Assembly: GCF_014084045.1 (NCBI RefSeq)
Contig: NZ_CP043732.1
Span: 2,356,001-2,420,000, forward strand
Reading direction: 5' to 3'
DNA from: Microbacterium esteraromaticum
Lineage (GTDB): Bacteria > Actinomycetota > Actinomycetes > Actinomycetales > Microbacteriaceae
Length of the DNA: 64,000 nt
Part shown: piece by piece, positions 24,978 to 33,953 of the stretch
Position numbering within the stretch: the stretch's first letter is position 1
Layout: every line of letters starts with the position of its first letter
Translations under genes and position numbers: made by a program
The notes under the pieces: model-generated
What the model saw: only the letters and a program-made list of their open reading frames with translations
What the model was told of the DNA's origin: nothing
The model's database searches: none

Positions 24978-26222
24978 TTCTCTTTCGGCACCGGAAACGC
25001 GGCGAAGCTCATCCGGATCCCGCTCTATGCCGCAGGACGCATAGCCGCGCTGCTCATCCCGCGCGGCGACGGCTGGGTGTTCGGCTGCGGGGCCGGTATC
25101 GGCGACGGCGCTCTCGCGCTGCATCGTGTCGCTGTGGAGTCCGGGCATCGCGCGCTGTGGCTCGCGCGCTCGCCACGGGAAGCCGCCGATGCCAGGGTTC
25201 TCGGCATCCGCACCGTGCCCCGTGACGGTCTCCGCGGATGGTGGGCGACGATCCGCGCCGGTGTGGTCGTCGTGACCCACGGTCTGGGGGATGTGAACCG
25301 CTACGGCAGCAGTGACGCCTTCGTCGTGCAGCTGTGGCACGGCATCCCGCTCAAGCGCATCGGGCTCGACTCGCCCGTCACCGCACAGGTGCCGGCCGGA
25401 GTGCCGGGAGCCGCGCTGCTCCGCCGTCTGCTCACGGTGCTGTACCGAAGCGCGGCCCAGCGCATCCGGGTGCTGCCGGCCGCCTCGCACCGCTCCCGCG
25501 GACGCCTGGAGTCGGCGTTCGGACTCGGCGACGATCGGGTCGTCGTCACGGGCGAGCCGCGCGTCGACGTGCTCTCGCAGGGCACGGATGAGCAGCGACG
25601 TGCGACCGCCGCGCAGCTGCTCACCCGCACAGGTCCTCTGCTCGCCGATCAGCGTGTTCTGCTGTACGCCCCGACGTGGCGCGACGGCGCGGCCGACCCT
25701 GCCGTGCCCACCGCGGCCCAGTGGGTCGGCATCGTTCGGCTGCTCGAGAAGCACGACGCCCTGCTCTTCATCCGCTCGCACCCGCTCGGTGAGGGGGCAT
25801 ACGCCCCGCCGTGGTCGAGCGGCCGTGTCCGGATGCTGAACTCCGACCTGCTCGCCGACGTGACGCCAGCGCTGCCCAGGGTCGATGTGCTCATCACCGA
25901 CTACTCGTCTCTGGCGTACGACGTCGGACTCCTCGCGATGCCTGTCGTCTTCCTCGCGCCGGACGCCGAGGAGTACGCGCGCGAGCGCGGCTTCTACGGG
26001 CGTTACGAGGATGTCGCCGGTGACGACGTCGCCATCGACTGGGAGACGGCTCTCGAGCAGATCGGCGCGGTGCTCGCGGACGACGCCGTGAGGGCGGAGC
26101 GCGCCGAGCGCTCCGCGGGGCTCAGCGCCCACATGCACGCATACCGCGACGGGCAGAACGCCCGACGCGTGTACCAGGCCATCCGCGCGCGCGGCATCCC
26201 CGCGCCGAAGGGAGCACGATGA
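24969..26222 (+). CDS. CDP-glycerol glycerophosphotransferase family protein (TagB/TagF-like)
   Basis: 417 aa, predicted to transfer a polyol-phosphate unit during wall teichoic-acid-type polymer synthesis at the inner membrane face. Family motifs are QLWHGIPLKRIG, GEPRVDVL, LLYAPTWRDG, FIRSHPL and ITDYSSLAYD. No clear transmembrane helix, only a hydrophobic N-terminus. The GTG start lies inside the preceding terminator hairpin; no better-supported downstream start was found, and LIRIPLYAAGRIAALL looks like a natural N-terminus. It overlaps the next gene by four bases (ATGA). Confidence 0.85.
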   Translation: MASFSFGTGNAAKLIRIPLYAAGRIAALLIPRGDGWVFGCGAGIGDGALALHRVAVESGHRALWLARSPREAADARVLGIRTVPRDGLRGWWATIRAGVVVVTHGLGDVNRYGSSDAFVVQLWHGIPLKRIGLDSPVTAQVPAGVPGAALLRRLLTVLYRSAAQRIRVLPAASHRSRGRLESAFGLGDDRVVVTGEPRVDVLSQGTDEQRRATAAQLLTRTGPLLADQRVLLYAPTWRDGAADPAVPTAAQWVGIVRLLEKHDALLFIRSHPLGEGAYAPPWSSGRVRMLNSDLLADVTPALPRVDVLITDYSSLAYDVGLLAMPVVFLAPDAEEYARERGFYGRYEDVAGDDVAIDWETALEQIGAVLADDAVRAERAERSAGLSAHMHAYRDGQNARRVYQAIRARGIPAPKGAR

Positions 26223-27655
26223 CCACCGCTCGGATCGATGAGCAGGCCCAGACGCTGATCATCTCGGGGACGGGCGCCCGCCCCGCATCCGCCGCACTCG
26301 TCGGACCACGCGCCCGCGTCAGCGCCAGACTCACCGGCGGGGGCCGGTCGTGGAAGGCGACGCTGCCTCTGCTGACCTCGCGGTGGGGAGGTGCCGTGCT
26401 GCCGCTGCCCGCGGGCGGATACCGGCTCACGGTCGACGGCGTCGATCTCGACGGGGTCGAGATCGAACCGACCCTGCTGCCCGGCCTGCGCGTGGAGGTG
26501 CGCGGGGCGGATGCCATGATCGCCGCGCCCATCGCCCCGATCTACGAGACCGCCGAGGGGCAGCGCACTCTCGAACAGCGGTACGCGTCGCAGATCGGCG
26601 CGGGGGAGAACGCGGTGTTCTTCGAGAGCTTCTACGGTCAGACCGCCGGATGCAATCCCCGCGCGCTCGACCGCGCGCTCGCCGAGCGCGCTCCGTCTGT
26701 GACCAGGTATTGGAGCGTGGCCGACCTGTCGATCGAGGTGCCGGAGGGGGCGGTCGCCGTCGTCGAGGGCGGGCCGGAATGGTGGCGCGCCAGGGCGGAG
26801 TCGCGGATCCTCGTCGTCAACGACTGGCTGCGGAGGCGCTTCGTGCGCAAGCCCGGTCAGATCGTGCTGCAGACGTGGCACGGCACGCCGCTGAAGCGCC
26901 TCGCGCTGCACCGACCCGGGTTCGACCCGCGCCGCATGGCCGCCGTCGTCAAGGAGTCCCGCCGGTGGGACGTGCTGCTCGCCCAGAACCCGTACGCGGA
27001 GCGCATCCTGAAGAAGGCGTACGCGTTCTTCGGCAAGCCGATCTGGGTCGAGGGATACCCGCGCAACGACGTTCTCGTGACGGGCGACCCCGCTCCGATC
27101 CGCGAGGCGCTGGGCATCGGGGCCGACGAGAAGGTGATCCTGTACGCCCCCACCTGGCGCGACGACCGTGCGGAGATGGTCGACTTCGTCGACCCGCAGC
27201 TGCTCGCGGAGCAGACGGATGCGGTCGTGCTCGTGCGCGGCCACTCCCGCACCATCCGGCCGGGGCGCGATCACGCCGGTGCGCGGGTGATCGACGTCAC
27301 CGGCTACCCGGAGACGGCACGACTGCTGCTCATCGCCGACGTGCTCGTCACCGACTACTCGTCGGTGATGTTCGACTTCAGCGTCACGGGCCGGCCGATG
27401 TTCTTCCTCGTCCCCGACCTCGAGCACTACCGCGGTCAGCTGCGCGGCTTCTACTTCGACCTCGCAGAGCGCGCGCCCGGGCCTCTCGTGCACAGCCAGG
27501 ACGAGCTCGTCCGCGCGCTCGAGGACCCCGAGGCGACGGAGGCTTACCGCGAGCGGTACGCCGCCTGGCGGGCCCAGTTCAACCGTCGTGACGACGGGCA
27601 GGCTGCCGATCGCGTCGTGTCGCGCATCCTCGACCAGGGGTGGCTCACGGTCTGA
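26219..27655 (+). CDS. CDP-glycerol glycerophosphotransferase family protein with extra N-terminal domain
   Basis: 478 aa. The first 100 residues form a beta-rich region of unknown role. The glycerophosphotransferase domain follows: FFESFYGQTAGCNPRAL, LQTWHGTPLKRLALH, EGYPRNDVL, ILYAPTWRDD, LVRGHSRT and VTDYSSVMFDF. The intact HGTPLK, PTWR and DYSS motifs suggest an active enzyme adding glycerol- or ribitol-phosphate units. Translationally coupled to the preceding homologue, so the two probably act on one polymer. Confidence 0.86.
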   Translation: MTTARIDEQAQTLIISGTGARPASAALVGPRARVSARLTGGGRSWKATLPLLTSRWGGAVLPLPAGGYRLTVDGVDLDGVEIEPTLLPGLRVEVRGADAMIAAPIAPIYETAEGQRTLEQRYASQIGAGENAVFFESFYGQTAGCNPRALDRALAERAPSVTRYWSVADLSIEVPEGAVAVVEGGPEWWRARAESRILVVNDWLRRRFVRKPGQIVLQTWHGTPLKRLALHRPGFDPRRMAAVVKESRRWDVLLAQNPYAERILKKAYAFFGKPIWVEGYPRNDVLVTGDPAPIREALGIGADEKVILYAPTWRDDRAEMVDFVDPQLLAEQTDAVVLVRGHSRTIRPGRDHAGARVIDVTGYPETARLLLIADVLVTDYSSVMFDFSVTGRPMFFLVPDLEHYRGQLRGFYFDLAERAPGPLVHSQDELVRALEDPEATEAYRERYAAWRAQFNRRDDGQAADRVVSRILDQGWLTV

Positions 27656-27669
27656 TCAGCAGGCGGCGC

Positions 27670-28734
27670 TCAGGGCAGTGGAGTGTTGCGCGATCCGAGC
27701 CTCGACGCGTCGACCGTGTCGCGGGCCCCGCGCAGCGCCCCGCCGATGAAGCCCAGACCCCACGAGAAGTGCATGGTGGGCAGCACGAGCATCGTCCACA
27801 GTCGCTGGCGCACGTCGCCACGGCTTGCCAGTCCCACGCCGATGACGAGCAGCGCGTACGCGATCAGCGGCAGGTAGATCGCCGACGCGATCAGAGCGGC
27901 GATGCCGCGCAGCAGACCGGCGATCTGAAGCGTGCCCACGAGGAGGGCGATGGCCGTCACCACGACAAGCGCCGGCGGGGCGAAGAAGCGCAGTCCGTTG
28001 CTGCGGCCGAATCGGCGCACCAGCTCGCCGCGCCACGCGCCGGTCGCACGGAACTGCCTGGCCAGCCGCGACCAGCTCTCCCTCGGCCAGTAGGTGACCG
28101 AGAGCGCAGGATCGAACCAGACCAGATGGCCGGCCTGGCGGATGCGCAGGTTCAGCTCCCAGTCCTCGCCGCGGCGGATCGTCTCATCGAAAAGGCCGAC
28201 CTGTTCGATGACCTCCCTGCGCATCACACCGAGGTACGCCGACTCGGCCTCGCCCTCGTGCTCGCTGCCGTGGTACGCGCCGCCGCCGAGACCGACGGGG
28301 GAGTTGTACAGCCGCGCGACCGCCCGTTGGAACGGGGTGCGGCCGTCGGCGCGCATGATGCCGCCGACGTTGGCCGCCCCGGTGCGCTGCAGCGTCTCGA
28401 GTGCACGCCTGGCATAGCCGGGGGAGAGCTCGGAGTGCGCATCCACCCGGATGATGGTCGGATGGCTGCTCGCGCGGATCGCGGCATTCAGGCCGACCGG
28501 GATGTGCGCGGCGGGGTTCTCGACCAGCAGGATCCGGTCGTCGGACGCGGCGAGTCTCCTGGCGAGCTCGGTCGTGCCGTCGCTTGATGGGCCGAGGGCG
28601 AGCACCAGCTCCGTCGGGCCCTCGACGTCCTGCGCCAGCACCGAGCGCACCGCGTGCTCGAGATAGTCACGCTCATTCAGCACGGGCATCACGAACGAGA
28701 CGCCGGCGGAGGTGATCCTGTCGTCATCGTGCAC
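27670..28734 (-). CDS. Glycosyltransferase family 2, ExoA-like, membrane-associated
   Basis: 354 aa. GT-A core: FVMPVLNERDYL, then the nucleotide-sugar metal motif replaced by RVDAHSEL (D-x-H type as in ExoA-like enzymes), and RRGEDWELNLR as the acceptor-side motif. Three or four C-terminal hydrophobic helices (for example PPALVVVTAIALLVGTL and YLPLIAYALLVIGVGL) anchor it. Likely adds a sugar to a lipid-linked surface glycan. GTG start at 28734 with a -10-like CATGAT 6 bases upstream. Divergent from the glycerophosphotransferase pair that follows. Confidence 0.85.
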   Translation of the reverse strand: MHDDDRITSAGVSFVMPVLNERDYLEHAVRSVLAQDVEGPTELVLALGPSSDGTTELARRLAASDDRILLVENPAAHIPVGLNAAIRASSHPTIIRVDAHSELSPGYARRALETLQRTGAANVGGIMRADGRTPFQRAVARLYNSPVGLGGGAYHGSEHEGEAESAYLGVMRREVIEQVGLFDETIRRGEDWELNLRIRQAGHLVWFDPALSVTYWPRESWSRLARQFRATGAWRGELVRRFGRSNGLRFFAPPALVVVTAIALLVGTLQIAGLLRGIAALIASAIYLPLIAYALLVIGVGLASRGDVRQRLWTMLVLPTMHFSWGLGFIGGALRGARDTVDASRLGSRNTPLP

Positions 28735-28740
28735 GTGTCG

Positions 28741-28746
28741 ATCATG
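28741..28746 (-). promoter_or_regulatory. -10-like CATGAT, leaderless start of the ExoA-like gene
   Basis: Reads CATGAT on the minus strand followed by 6 bases (CGACAC) and the GTG at 28734. Confidence 0.45.
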
Positions 28747-28794
28747 TCATGCGCCCCCGTCGGCCCGGTTCGGACGATTCGGAGGTTGGCCGGG

Positions 28795-28800
28795 TACCGT
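28795..28800 (+). promoter_or_regulatory. -10-like TACCGT between inverted arms
   Basis: TACCGT plus 6 bases leads to ATG 28807. Complementary five-base arms CCGGG (28790-28794) and CCCGG (28802-28806) enclose a seven-base loop holding the hexamer; the right arm abuts the ATG. Confidence 0.5.
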
Positions 28801-28806
28801 CCCCGG

Positions 28807-30030
28807 ATGCACGCACTCCGAGACGCAAAGAAGGCCTACCGGCTCGTGCGGCGCGCGATGCGGATCCGCGCGGCACGGCAGAGCGTGCGGGAGCTGCTGG
28901 CCGGGACGCCGGCCCTGCCCGCCCATCATTTCCGCATCGCAGTGTACTTCGCCGACACCGACGTGAACATGTATCAGATCAGGCAGTGGTACCGCCCGCT
29001 GCGGCGCCTCGCCGACCGCTATCCGGTCGTGGTGCTCTCGCGCTCGCCGCTGGGAGCGGAGGCGCTGCTGCGCGACGGCGCCCTGCCCGTCGCCTTCGTA
29101 CCCGAGATCAGCGAGCTGGAGGCGTTCCTCGCCGAGCAGGACATCCGGATCGTCCTCTATGTGAACCAGAACACCCGCAACTTCCAGATGTTCCGCTACG
29201 GCCGTCGCACCCACGTGTTCATCAACCACGGCGAGTCCGACAAGGTCTACATGATCAGCAACCAGTACAAGGCGTACGACCATGCCTTCATCGCCGGGGA
29301 GGCGGCGCGCGACCGGCTCGCGGAGGCGCTGTGGGAGTACGACGTCGATGCGCGCACGACGATGATCGGGCGTCCCCAGGCAGATCACTTCAGCGGCGAG
29401 CTGCCGTACACGCCCGATGAGCGCACGGTCGTGCTGTATGCGCCGACGTGGGAGGGCGACAGGGCGTCGATGGCCTACGGCTCCGTGCGCTCCCACGGCG
29501 TCTCCCTGGTCGAGGGGCTGGTGGCGACAGGCAGGCACCGGGTGATCTACCGGCCGCATCCGCGCACCGGTGTGATGGATGACGACTATCGAGCGGCGAG
29601 TGCGAGGATCGTGTCGACGCTGGCTGCCGCGAACGCGGCCGACCCCTCCGCTCACCATGTGCACGACGACGGTCCCGAGATCGGCTGGCAGCTGACAGCC
29701 GCGGACGTCGCGGTGCTGGATGTCTCGGCGATGGTCTACGACCGCCTCGCCACCGGGCGCCCGCTGCTGGTCGCGCGTCCCGTCAGCGAGGAGGCGGAGA
29801 TCGACGAGAGCGGCTACCTGTCCGCCTGCGAATGGCTGACGGCCGAGCAGGCGCTCGAGCGTCCCGTCGAGGAGATCGATCGGGTGCTCGTCGACGCCGA
29901 GGCCGTGGAGAGGCTGAGTCGCTGGTCGGCTCGCTACTTCGGCGACACCGCGCCGGGCGCCGCCACCGCCCGATTCGAGGCCGCGATCGAGCGCCTCTGG
30001 GAGGAGGTCTCCCGGCGCCCCGACGCCTGA
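28807..30030 (+). CDS. CDP-glycerol glycerophosphotransferase-like protein (tandem copy 1)
   Basis: 407 aa. Glycerophosphotransferase-type motifs are VLYAPTWEGDR and VIYRPHPR, with DVSAMVYDRLATGRPLL in place of the usual TDYSS segment. Also YVNQNTRNFQMFRYG and FINHGESDK. The N-terminal 35 residues are basic (DAKKAYRLVRRAMRIRAARQ) and may bind the membrane. Very similar throughout to the following gene, so it is a tandem duplicate. The variant motif means polyol-phosphate transfer is likely but not certain. The leaderless-type start fixes ATG 28807. Confidence 0.82.
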   Translation: MHALRDAKKAYRLVRRAMRIRAARQSVRELLAGTPALPAHHFRIAVYFADTDVNMYQIRQWYRPLRRLADRYPVVVLSRSPLGAEALLRDGALPVAFVPEISELEAFLAEQDIRIVLYVNQNTRNFQMFRYGRRTHVFINHGESDKVYMISNQYKAYDHAFIAGEAARDRLAEALWEYDVDARTTMIGRPQADHFSGELPYTPDERTVVLYAPTWEGDRASMAYGSVRSHGVSLVEGLVATGRHRVIYRPHPRTGVMDDDYRAASARIVSTLAAANAADPSAHHVHDDGPEIGWQLTAADVAVLDVSAMVYDRLATGRPLLVARPVSEEAEIDESGYLSACEWLTAEQALERPVEEIDRVLVDAEAVERLSRWSARYFGDTAPGAATARFEAAIERLWEEVSRRPDA

Positions 30031-30050
30031 GGGGCCGGCGGTCAGGCCGG

Positions 30051-30056
30051 TATCCT
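30051..30056 (+). promoter_or_regulatory. -10-like TATCCT before tandem copy 2
   Basis: TATCCT followed by GGAGGG (6 bases) and ATG 30063. The GGAGGG is too close for a normal ribosome site, so the leaderless reading is preferred; both copies would then have their own promoter. Confidence 0.45.
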
Positions 30057-30062
30057 GGAGGG

Positions 30063-31340
30063 ATGGGTGTGGTCTCAGACGGGAAGAAGGCGTATCGGCT
30101 GCTGCGGAAGGCGCTCGCGTCGCGCTCGGCCGTGCAGCGGGTCCGCAGGCGGCTCGCCGCCCAGGGACCGCATCCCCACCACCACTACCGGATCGCGGTG
30201 TACTTCGCCGACGGCGCCGTCAACATGTATCAGATGCGCCAGTGGTACCGTCCGCTCGCGGAGCTCGCGAAGCGCTGGCCGGTCGTCGTGCTCTCACGCA
30301 GCGCGACGGGGGCGGAGAAGCTGATCGAGGAGGACGGACCGCCGGTGGCGTTCGTGCCGACGGTGCGCAACCTCGAGAAGTTCCTCGCCAAGCAGGACAT
30401 CCGCATCGTCCTCTACGTGAATCAGAACACCCGCAACTTCCAGATGTTCCGGTACGGGCGTCGCTGGCACGTGTTCATCAACCACGGCGAGTCCGACAAG
30501 ATGTACATGACCACGAATCAGTACAAGGCGTACGACTACGCGCTGATCGCAGGTCAGGCGGCGCGCGACCGGCTGAGCCGCACGCTGTGGGACTACGACC
30601 TCGACACGCGCACGATCGAGATCGGCCGTCCGCAGGCGGATCACTACTCCGGCACGCTTCCATACGCTCCCGACGAGCGCAGGGTGGTGCTGTACGCGCC
30701 GACCTGGGAGGGCGACCGCCCTTCGGCGCATTACGGCTCGATCGCCTCGCACGGAGAGACTCTCGTGGCGCGGCTGCTCGCGACGGGCCGGCACCGCGTC
30801 ATCTACCGACCGCATCCGCGCAGCGGTGTCGTGAACGACGAATACGGCGCGGCGCACCGCCGGATCCTCGCGGCGATCGCCGAGGCGAACGCCGCCGACC
30901 CCGCGGCGCATCACGTGCACGACGACGGACCTGAACTCGGCTGGCAGCTGGCTGCGGCCGACGTCGCCGTGGTCGACATCTCGGCGATGGTCTACGACCG
31001 TCTCGCCGCGGGGAAACCCCTGCTGATCACCCGCCCGGCCGACGAGCGGGCTTCCATCGACACCACCGGGTATCTCTCCGCCTGCGAGTGGCTCACGGTC
31101 GACGGCGCGTCGAGCATCGTCGACGAGGTGGAGCGCGTCGCGGCCGACGAGGAGGCCGTCGCGCGCCTGCGCACCTGGGTGCGGCACTACTTCGGCGACA
31201 CCGCACCCGGGGCCGCGACCGAGAAGTTCCACGGTGCGATCGAGCAGCTCATGCAGAAGTGGGACGAGTGGCACGCGCGCGACACCGGCGCCGACGACGA
31301 GGAAGACGATGACGACGTCGACGACGAGGACGACGGATGA
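30063..31340 (+). CDS. CDP-glycerol glycerophosphotransferase-like protein (tandem copy 2)
   Basis: 425 aa, a close paralogue of the preceding gene, with the same landmarks: DGKKAYRLLRKAL, YVNQNTRNFQMFRYG, FINHGESDKMYM, VLYAPTWEGDR, IYRPHPRSGV and DISAMVYDRL. It differs by an acidic C-terminal tail of about 16 Asp/Glu-rich residues that copy 1 lacks. The copies begin 1256 bases apart in the same direction, consistent with gene duplication followed by specialisation. It overlaps birA by four bases, so birA is translated from the same message. Confidence 0.82.
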   Translation: MGVVSDGKKAYRLLRKALASRSAVQRVRRRLAAQGPHPHHHYRIAVYFADGAVNMYQMRQWYRPLAELAKRWPVVVLSRSATGAEKLIEEDGPPVAFVPTVRNLEKFLAKQDIRIVLYVNQNTRNFQMFRYGRRWHVFINHGESDKMYMTTNQYKAYDYALIAGQAARDRLSRTLWDYDLDTRTIEIGRPQADHYSGTLPYAPDERRVVLYAPTWEGDRPSAHYGSIASHGETLVARLLATGRHRVIYRPHPRSGVVNDEYGAAHRRILAAIAEANAADPAAHHVHDDGPELGWQLAAADVAVVDISAMVYDRLAAGKPLLITRPADERASIDTTGYLSACEWLTVDGASSIVDEVERVAADEEAVARLRTWVRHYFGDTAPGAATEKFHGAIEQLMQKWDEWHARDTGADDEEDDDDVDDEDDG

Positions 31341-32107
31341 TGCATCTGCCGCGCACGGCGGCGCTGGCCGATCCGCTGATCGTGCTGGAGTCATGCGGAT
31401 CGACCAACGCCGAGTTGCGCGCGCGCATCGTCGGAGGCGAGCATCTCGGGCACTTCGCCGTGCTGCTGACCGACTCGCAGACGGCGGGCAGGGGACGGCT
31501 GGACCGCACCTGGACGACACCGGCGGGCTCGGCGCTCGCCGTCTCCGTGCTGCTGCGCGATCTGCCTGTCCACGCCGACGCGCGGGGCTGGATCCCGCTG
31601 GCAGCCGGTGTGGCGATGACGGATGCCATCGCCGCGCAGCTGGCCGATCGCTCCGTCGGGCTCAAGTGGCCCAATGACGTGATGGTCGACGGGCGCAAGA
31701 TCTGCGGGATCCTCGCCGAGGTCACGGCGCACGGCGTGATCGTCGGAAGCGGCGTGAACACCGCGATGGCCGAAACCGAGCTGCCCGTGCCGACCGCGAC
31801 GTCGTTCGCCGCGCTCGGCGCGGACGCCGACATCGATCGGCTGCTCTCGGACTACCTGGCGGGTCTGCGTTCGCTGATCGGCGCTCTCGCGCGCGAGGGA
31901 GACGCATCGGCATCCGGCCTCCACGCCGCGGCCGAGCAGCGATGCCTCAGCATCGGTCGCGAGGTCGAGGTCAGCATGCCGCACGGCGAGACGCTGCGCG
32001 GCCGTGCCGTGGGCCTGCAGGGCGACGGGTGCCTGGTGGTGGTCGACGTCGACGGCGCCGAGCGCGCCGTGGCGTCCGGCGACGTCGTCCACGCCCGCCT
32101 CGCCTGA
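31337..32107 (+). CDS. birA: Biotin--[acetyl-CoA-carboxylase] ligase
   Basis: 256 aa. Attaches biotin to acyl-CoA carboxylase carrier proteins through biotinyl-AMP. Motifs: ESCGSTNAELR, the biotinyl-AMP loop GRGRLDRTW, and KWPNDVMVDGRKICGILAE. A C-terminal SH3-like segment is present (GREVEVSMPHGETLRGRAVG). There is no N-terminal helix-turn-helix, so it is a ligase only and not a repressor. Its ATG overlaps the stop of the surface-polymer gene upstream. Confidence 0.92.
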   Translation: MMHLPRTAALADPLIVLESCGSTNAELRARIVGGEHLGHFAVLLTDSQTAGRGRLDRTWTTPAGSALAVSVLLRDLPVHADARGWIPLAAGVAMTDAIAAQLADRSVGLKWPNDVMVDGRKICGILAEVTAHGVIVGSGVNTAMAETELPVPTATSFAALGADADIDRLLSDYLAGLRSLIGALAREGDASASGLHAAAEQRCLSIGREVEVSMPHGETLRGRAVGLQGDGCLVVVDVDGAERAVASGDVVHARLA

Positions 32108-32114
32108 GCGGACT

Positions 32115-32144
32115 CGCGCGGCGGGGCTGCCGCGTCGCCGCGCG
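32115..32144 (+). terminator. Hairpin after birA
   Basis: Perfect nine-base GC stem (32115-32123 with 32136-32144) and a 12-base loop, starting 7 bases after the birA stop. No T-tract. Confidence 0.65.
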
Positions 32145-32152
32145 TCCACGGG

Positions 32153-32158
32153 CACAAT
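32153..32158 (+). promoter_or_regulatory. -10-like CACAAT, leaderless start of the PH-domain gene
   Basis: CACAAT, then 6 bases (GGAGGG), then GTG 32165. Confidence 0.5.
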
Positions 32159-32164
32159 GGAGGG

Positions 32165-32710
32165 GTGACTCAGCCCGTGACACTCGGCGGCCGGCCGAAC
32201 ATGCCGCCGCCGGGCGCGCCCGTCGAGGAGCTGCTCGTGGCGCGCTTCCGCAGCCACGCACGGCGGCTGTTCTGGTCGGCGCTGCTGCTCATCGCGACGG
32301 CGGGCGCGACGGCCTACTTCTACGACAACCTCCCGGCTCCGTTCGAGAACTGGATGCTGCTCGCCGCCTCCGGCATCGTCGTGCTGCTGCTCGTCGTGCT
32401 ACCCTTCCTCTTCTGGATCTCGCGCACCTGCACGATCACCACGCGCCGGGTGATCGTTCGCGAGGGGCTCGGATCGCGGCACCGACGGGAGCTGTCGCAC
32501 ACGCGCGGATACTCGATCGGCGTGCGCCGCGGTCCGCTGCAGCGACTCTGGGGCGCCGGCACGATCACGCTCAGCAACGGGGTCGATGAGCCGATGCGCC
32601 TGCAGAACGTGCCGATGGTCAACCTCGTGCACGAGGTGCTCGCCGACCAGGTCGAGGTGAATCAGATCCTCGCGCATCGCGATGCGCAGACCTCTGGGCA
32701 GGCCCTCTGA
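32165..32710 (+). CDS. PH domain-containing membrane protein (bPH2 type)
   Basis: 181 aa. Two transmembrane helices (about 40-60, ALLLIATAGATAYFY; about 66-86, LLAASGIVVLLLVVLPFLFW) are followed by a bacterial PH-like beta domain: CTITTRRVIVREGL, then RGPLQRLWGAGTITLSNG. Function unknown; such proteins are common next to birA and purK in actinobacteria. The leaderless-type GTG start is at 32165. Confidence 0.87.
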   Translation: MTQPVTLGGRPNMPPPGAPVEELLVARFRSHARRLFWSALLLIATAGATAYFYDNLPAPFENWMLLAASGIVVLLLVVLPFLFWISRTCTITTRRVIVREGLGSRHRRELSHTRGYSIGVRRGPLQRLWGAGTITLSNGVDEPMRLQNVPMVNLVHEVLADQVEVNQILAHRDAQTSGQAL

Positions 32711-32773
32711 GCCCTCGCCGTCTCCCGGACCCGGCGGAGTGCGGAAGAATGGATGCGACGAAAGGGGCGCTGC

Positions 32774-33895
32774 ATGACGGTGCGCGTAGGTGTGATCGGC
32801 GGAGGACAGCTGGCTCGGATGATGATCGCCCCGGCGGTCGAGCTCGGCCTCGACATCCGGGTGCTCGCCGAGGACGAGGGCATGTCGGCCCAGCTCGCCG
32901 CGACTGCGGTGGGCGACTACCGCGACCTCGACACGGTGCGCGCATTCGCGAACGACGTCGACGTCATCACCTTCGATCACGAGCATGTGCCGCAGGAGGT
33001 GCTTCGCGCCCTCATCGCCGACGGCGCACAGGTGCATCCCGGGCCCGACGCGCTGCAGTACGCGCAGGACAAGCTGGTCATGCGCGCCCGCCTCACCGAG
33101 CTGGGCGTGCCACAGCCCGACTGGGCGCCGGTGCGCGACGCCGATGAGCTGCAGCGTTTCATCGACGAGCACGGCGGCGGTGCGGTCGTGAAGACGCCGC
33201 GCGGCGGTTACGACGGCAAGGGCGTGCGCGTGGTGCGGGCTGGCTCCGAAGCGGCTGATTGGTTCGACGCGGCCGGCGGCGACGCCCTGCTGGCGGAGGA
33301 GCTGGTCTCGTTCCGTCGTGAACTGGCGCAGCAGGTGGCCAGGCGCCCCAGCGGAGACATGGTCGCCTACCCCGTGGTCGAGACCGTGCAGCGCGACGGC
33401 GTGTGCGCCGAGGTCATCGCCCCTGCGCCCGCGACGACCGAGCGGCTGGTCGCCGTCGCCGAGGACATCGGCCGGCGCATCGCCGAGGGCATCGGCGTGA
33501 CCGGGATGCTCGCGGTCGAACTCTTCGAGACCGACGACGAGCGCATCCTCGTGAACGAGCTCGCCATGCGTCCGCACAACAGCGGGCACTGGAGCCAGGA
33601 CGGTGCCGTGACCGGGCAGTTCGAGCAGCATCTGCGCGCGGTCGCCGATCTTCCCCTCGGTGGCACCGAGCCGCGCCAGCCGTGGACCGTGATGATCAAC
33701 ATCCTCGGCGGCCCGGCCGATGGAACGCTCGCCGACCGCTTCGCGCCGGCCATGGCCGAGCATCCCGAGGCGAAGATCCACACGTACGGCAAGGCCCCTC
33801 GGCCTGGCCGGAAGGTCGGCCATGTGAACGTCTCGGGCGACGACCTCGACGATGTCGTCTACACCGCCCGCGCGGCGGCGGCACTGTTCCTCTGA
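32774..33895 (+). CDS. purK: 5-(carboxyamino)imidazole ribonucleotide synthase
   Basis: ATP-grasp enzyme of purine synthesis that makes N5-CAIR from AIR, ATP and bicarbonate. 373 aa. Motifs: GVIGGGQLARMM at the N-terminus, KTPRGGYDGKGVRV, and NELAMRPHNSGHWS near the end. ATG 32774 is chosen over an in-frame ATG at 32753 because AAAGGGG lies 6 bases upstream and the extra residues are not family-like. A weak -10 (AAGAAT, 32745-32750) would give a short leader carrying that site. purE follows. Confidence 0.94.
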   Translation: MTVRVGVIGGGQLARMMIAPAVELGLDIRVLAEDEGMSAQLAATAVGDYRDLDTVRAFANDVDVITFDHEHVPQEVLRALIADGAQVHPGPDALQYAQDKLVMRARLTELGVPQPDWAPVRDADELQRFIDEHGGGAVVKTPRGGYDGKGVRVVRAGSEAADWFDAAGGDALLAEELVSFRRELAQQVARRPSGDMVAYPVVETVQRDGVCAEVIAPAPATTERLVAVAEDIGRRIAEGIGVTGMLAVELFETDDERILVNELAMRPHNSGHWSQDGAVTGQFEQHLRAVADLPLGGTEPRQPWTVMINILGGPADGTLADRFAPAMAEHPEAKIHTYGKAPRPGRKVGHVNVSGDDLDDVVYTARAAAALFL

Positions 33896-33941
33896 GCCGA
33901 CGCGGCGCGTGCCGCTGCGAACTTCTCACAGCGACACGCCG

Positions 33942-33947
33942 TAGCCT
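33942..33947 (+). promoter_or_regulatory. -10-like TAGCCT, leaderless start of purE
   Basis: TAGCCT is followed by 6 bases and a GTG at 33954. An in-frame ATG at 33951 lies only 3 bases from the hexamer, so the GTG is the better start by this rule. Confidence 0.45.
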
Positions 33948-33953
33948 GTCATG

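Noticed and set aside
23436..26138. 900-codon minus-strand open frame opposite the htrA-type and glycerophosphotransferase genes
   Set aside because: Same codon-bias artefact; spans the clear gene boundary and hairpin at 24941-24977.
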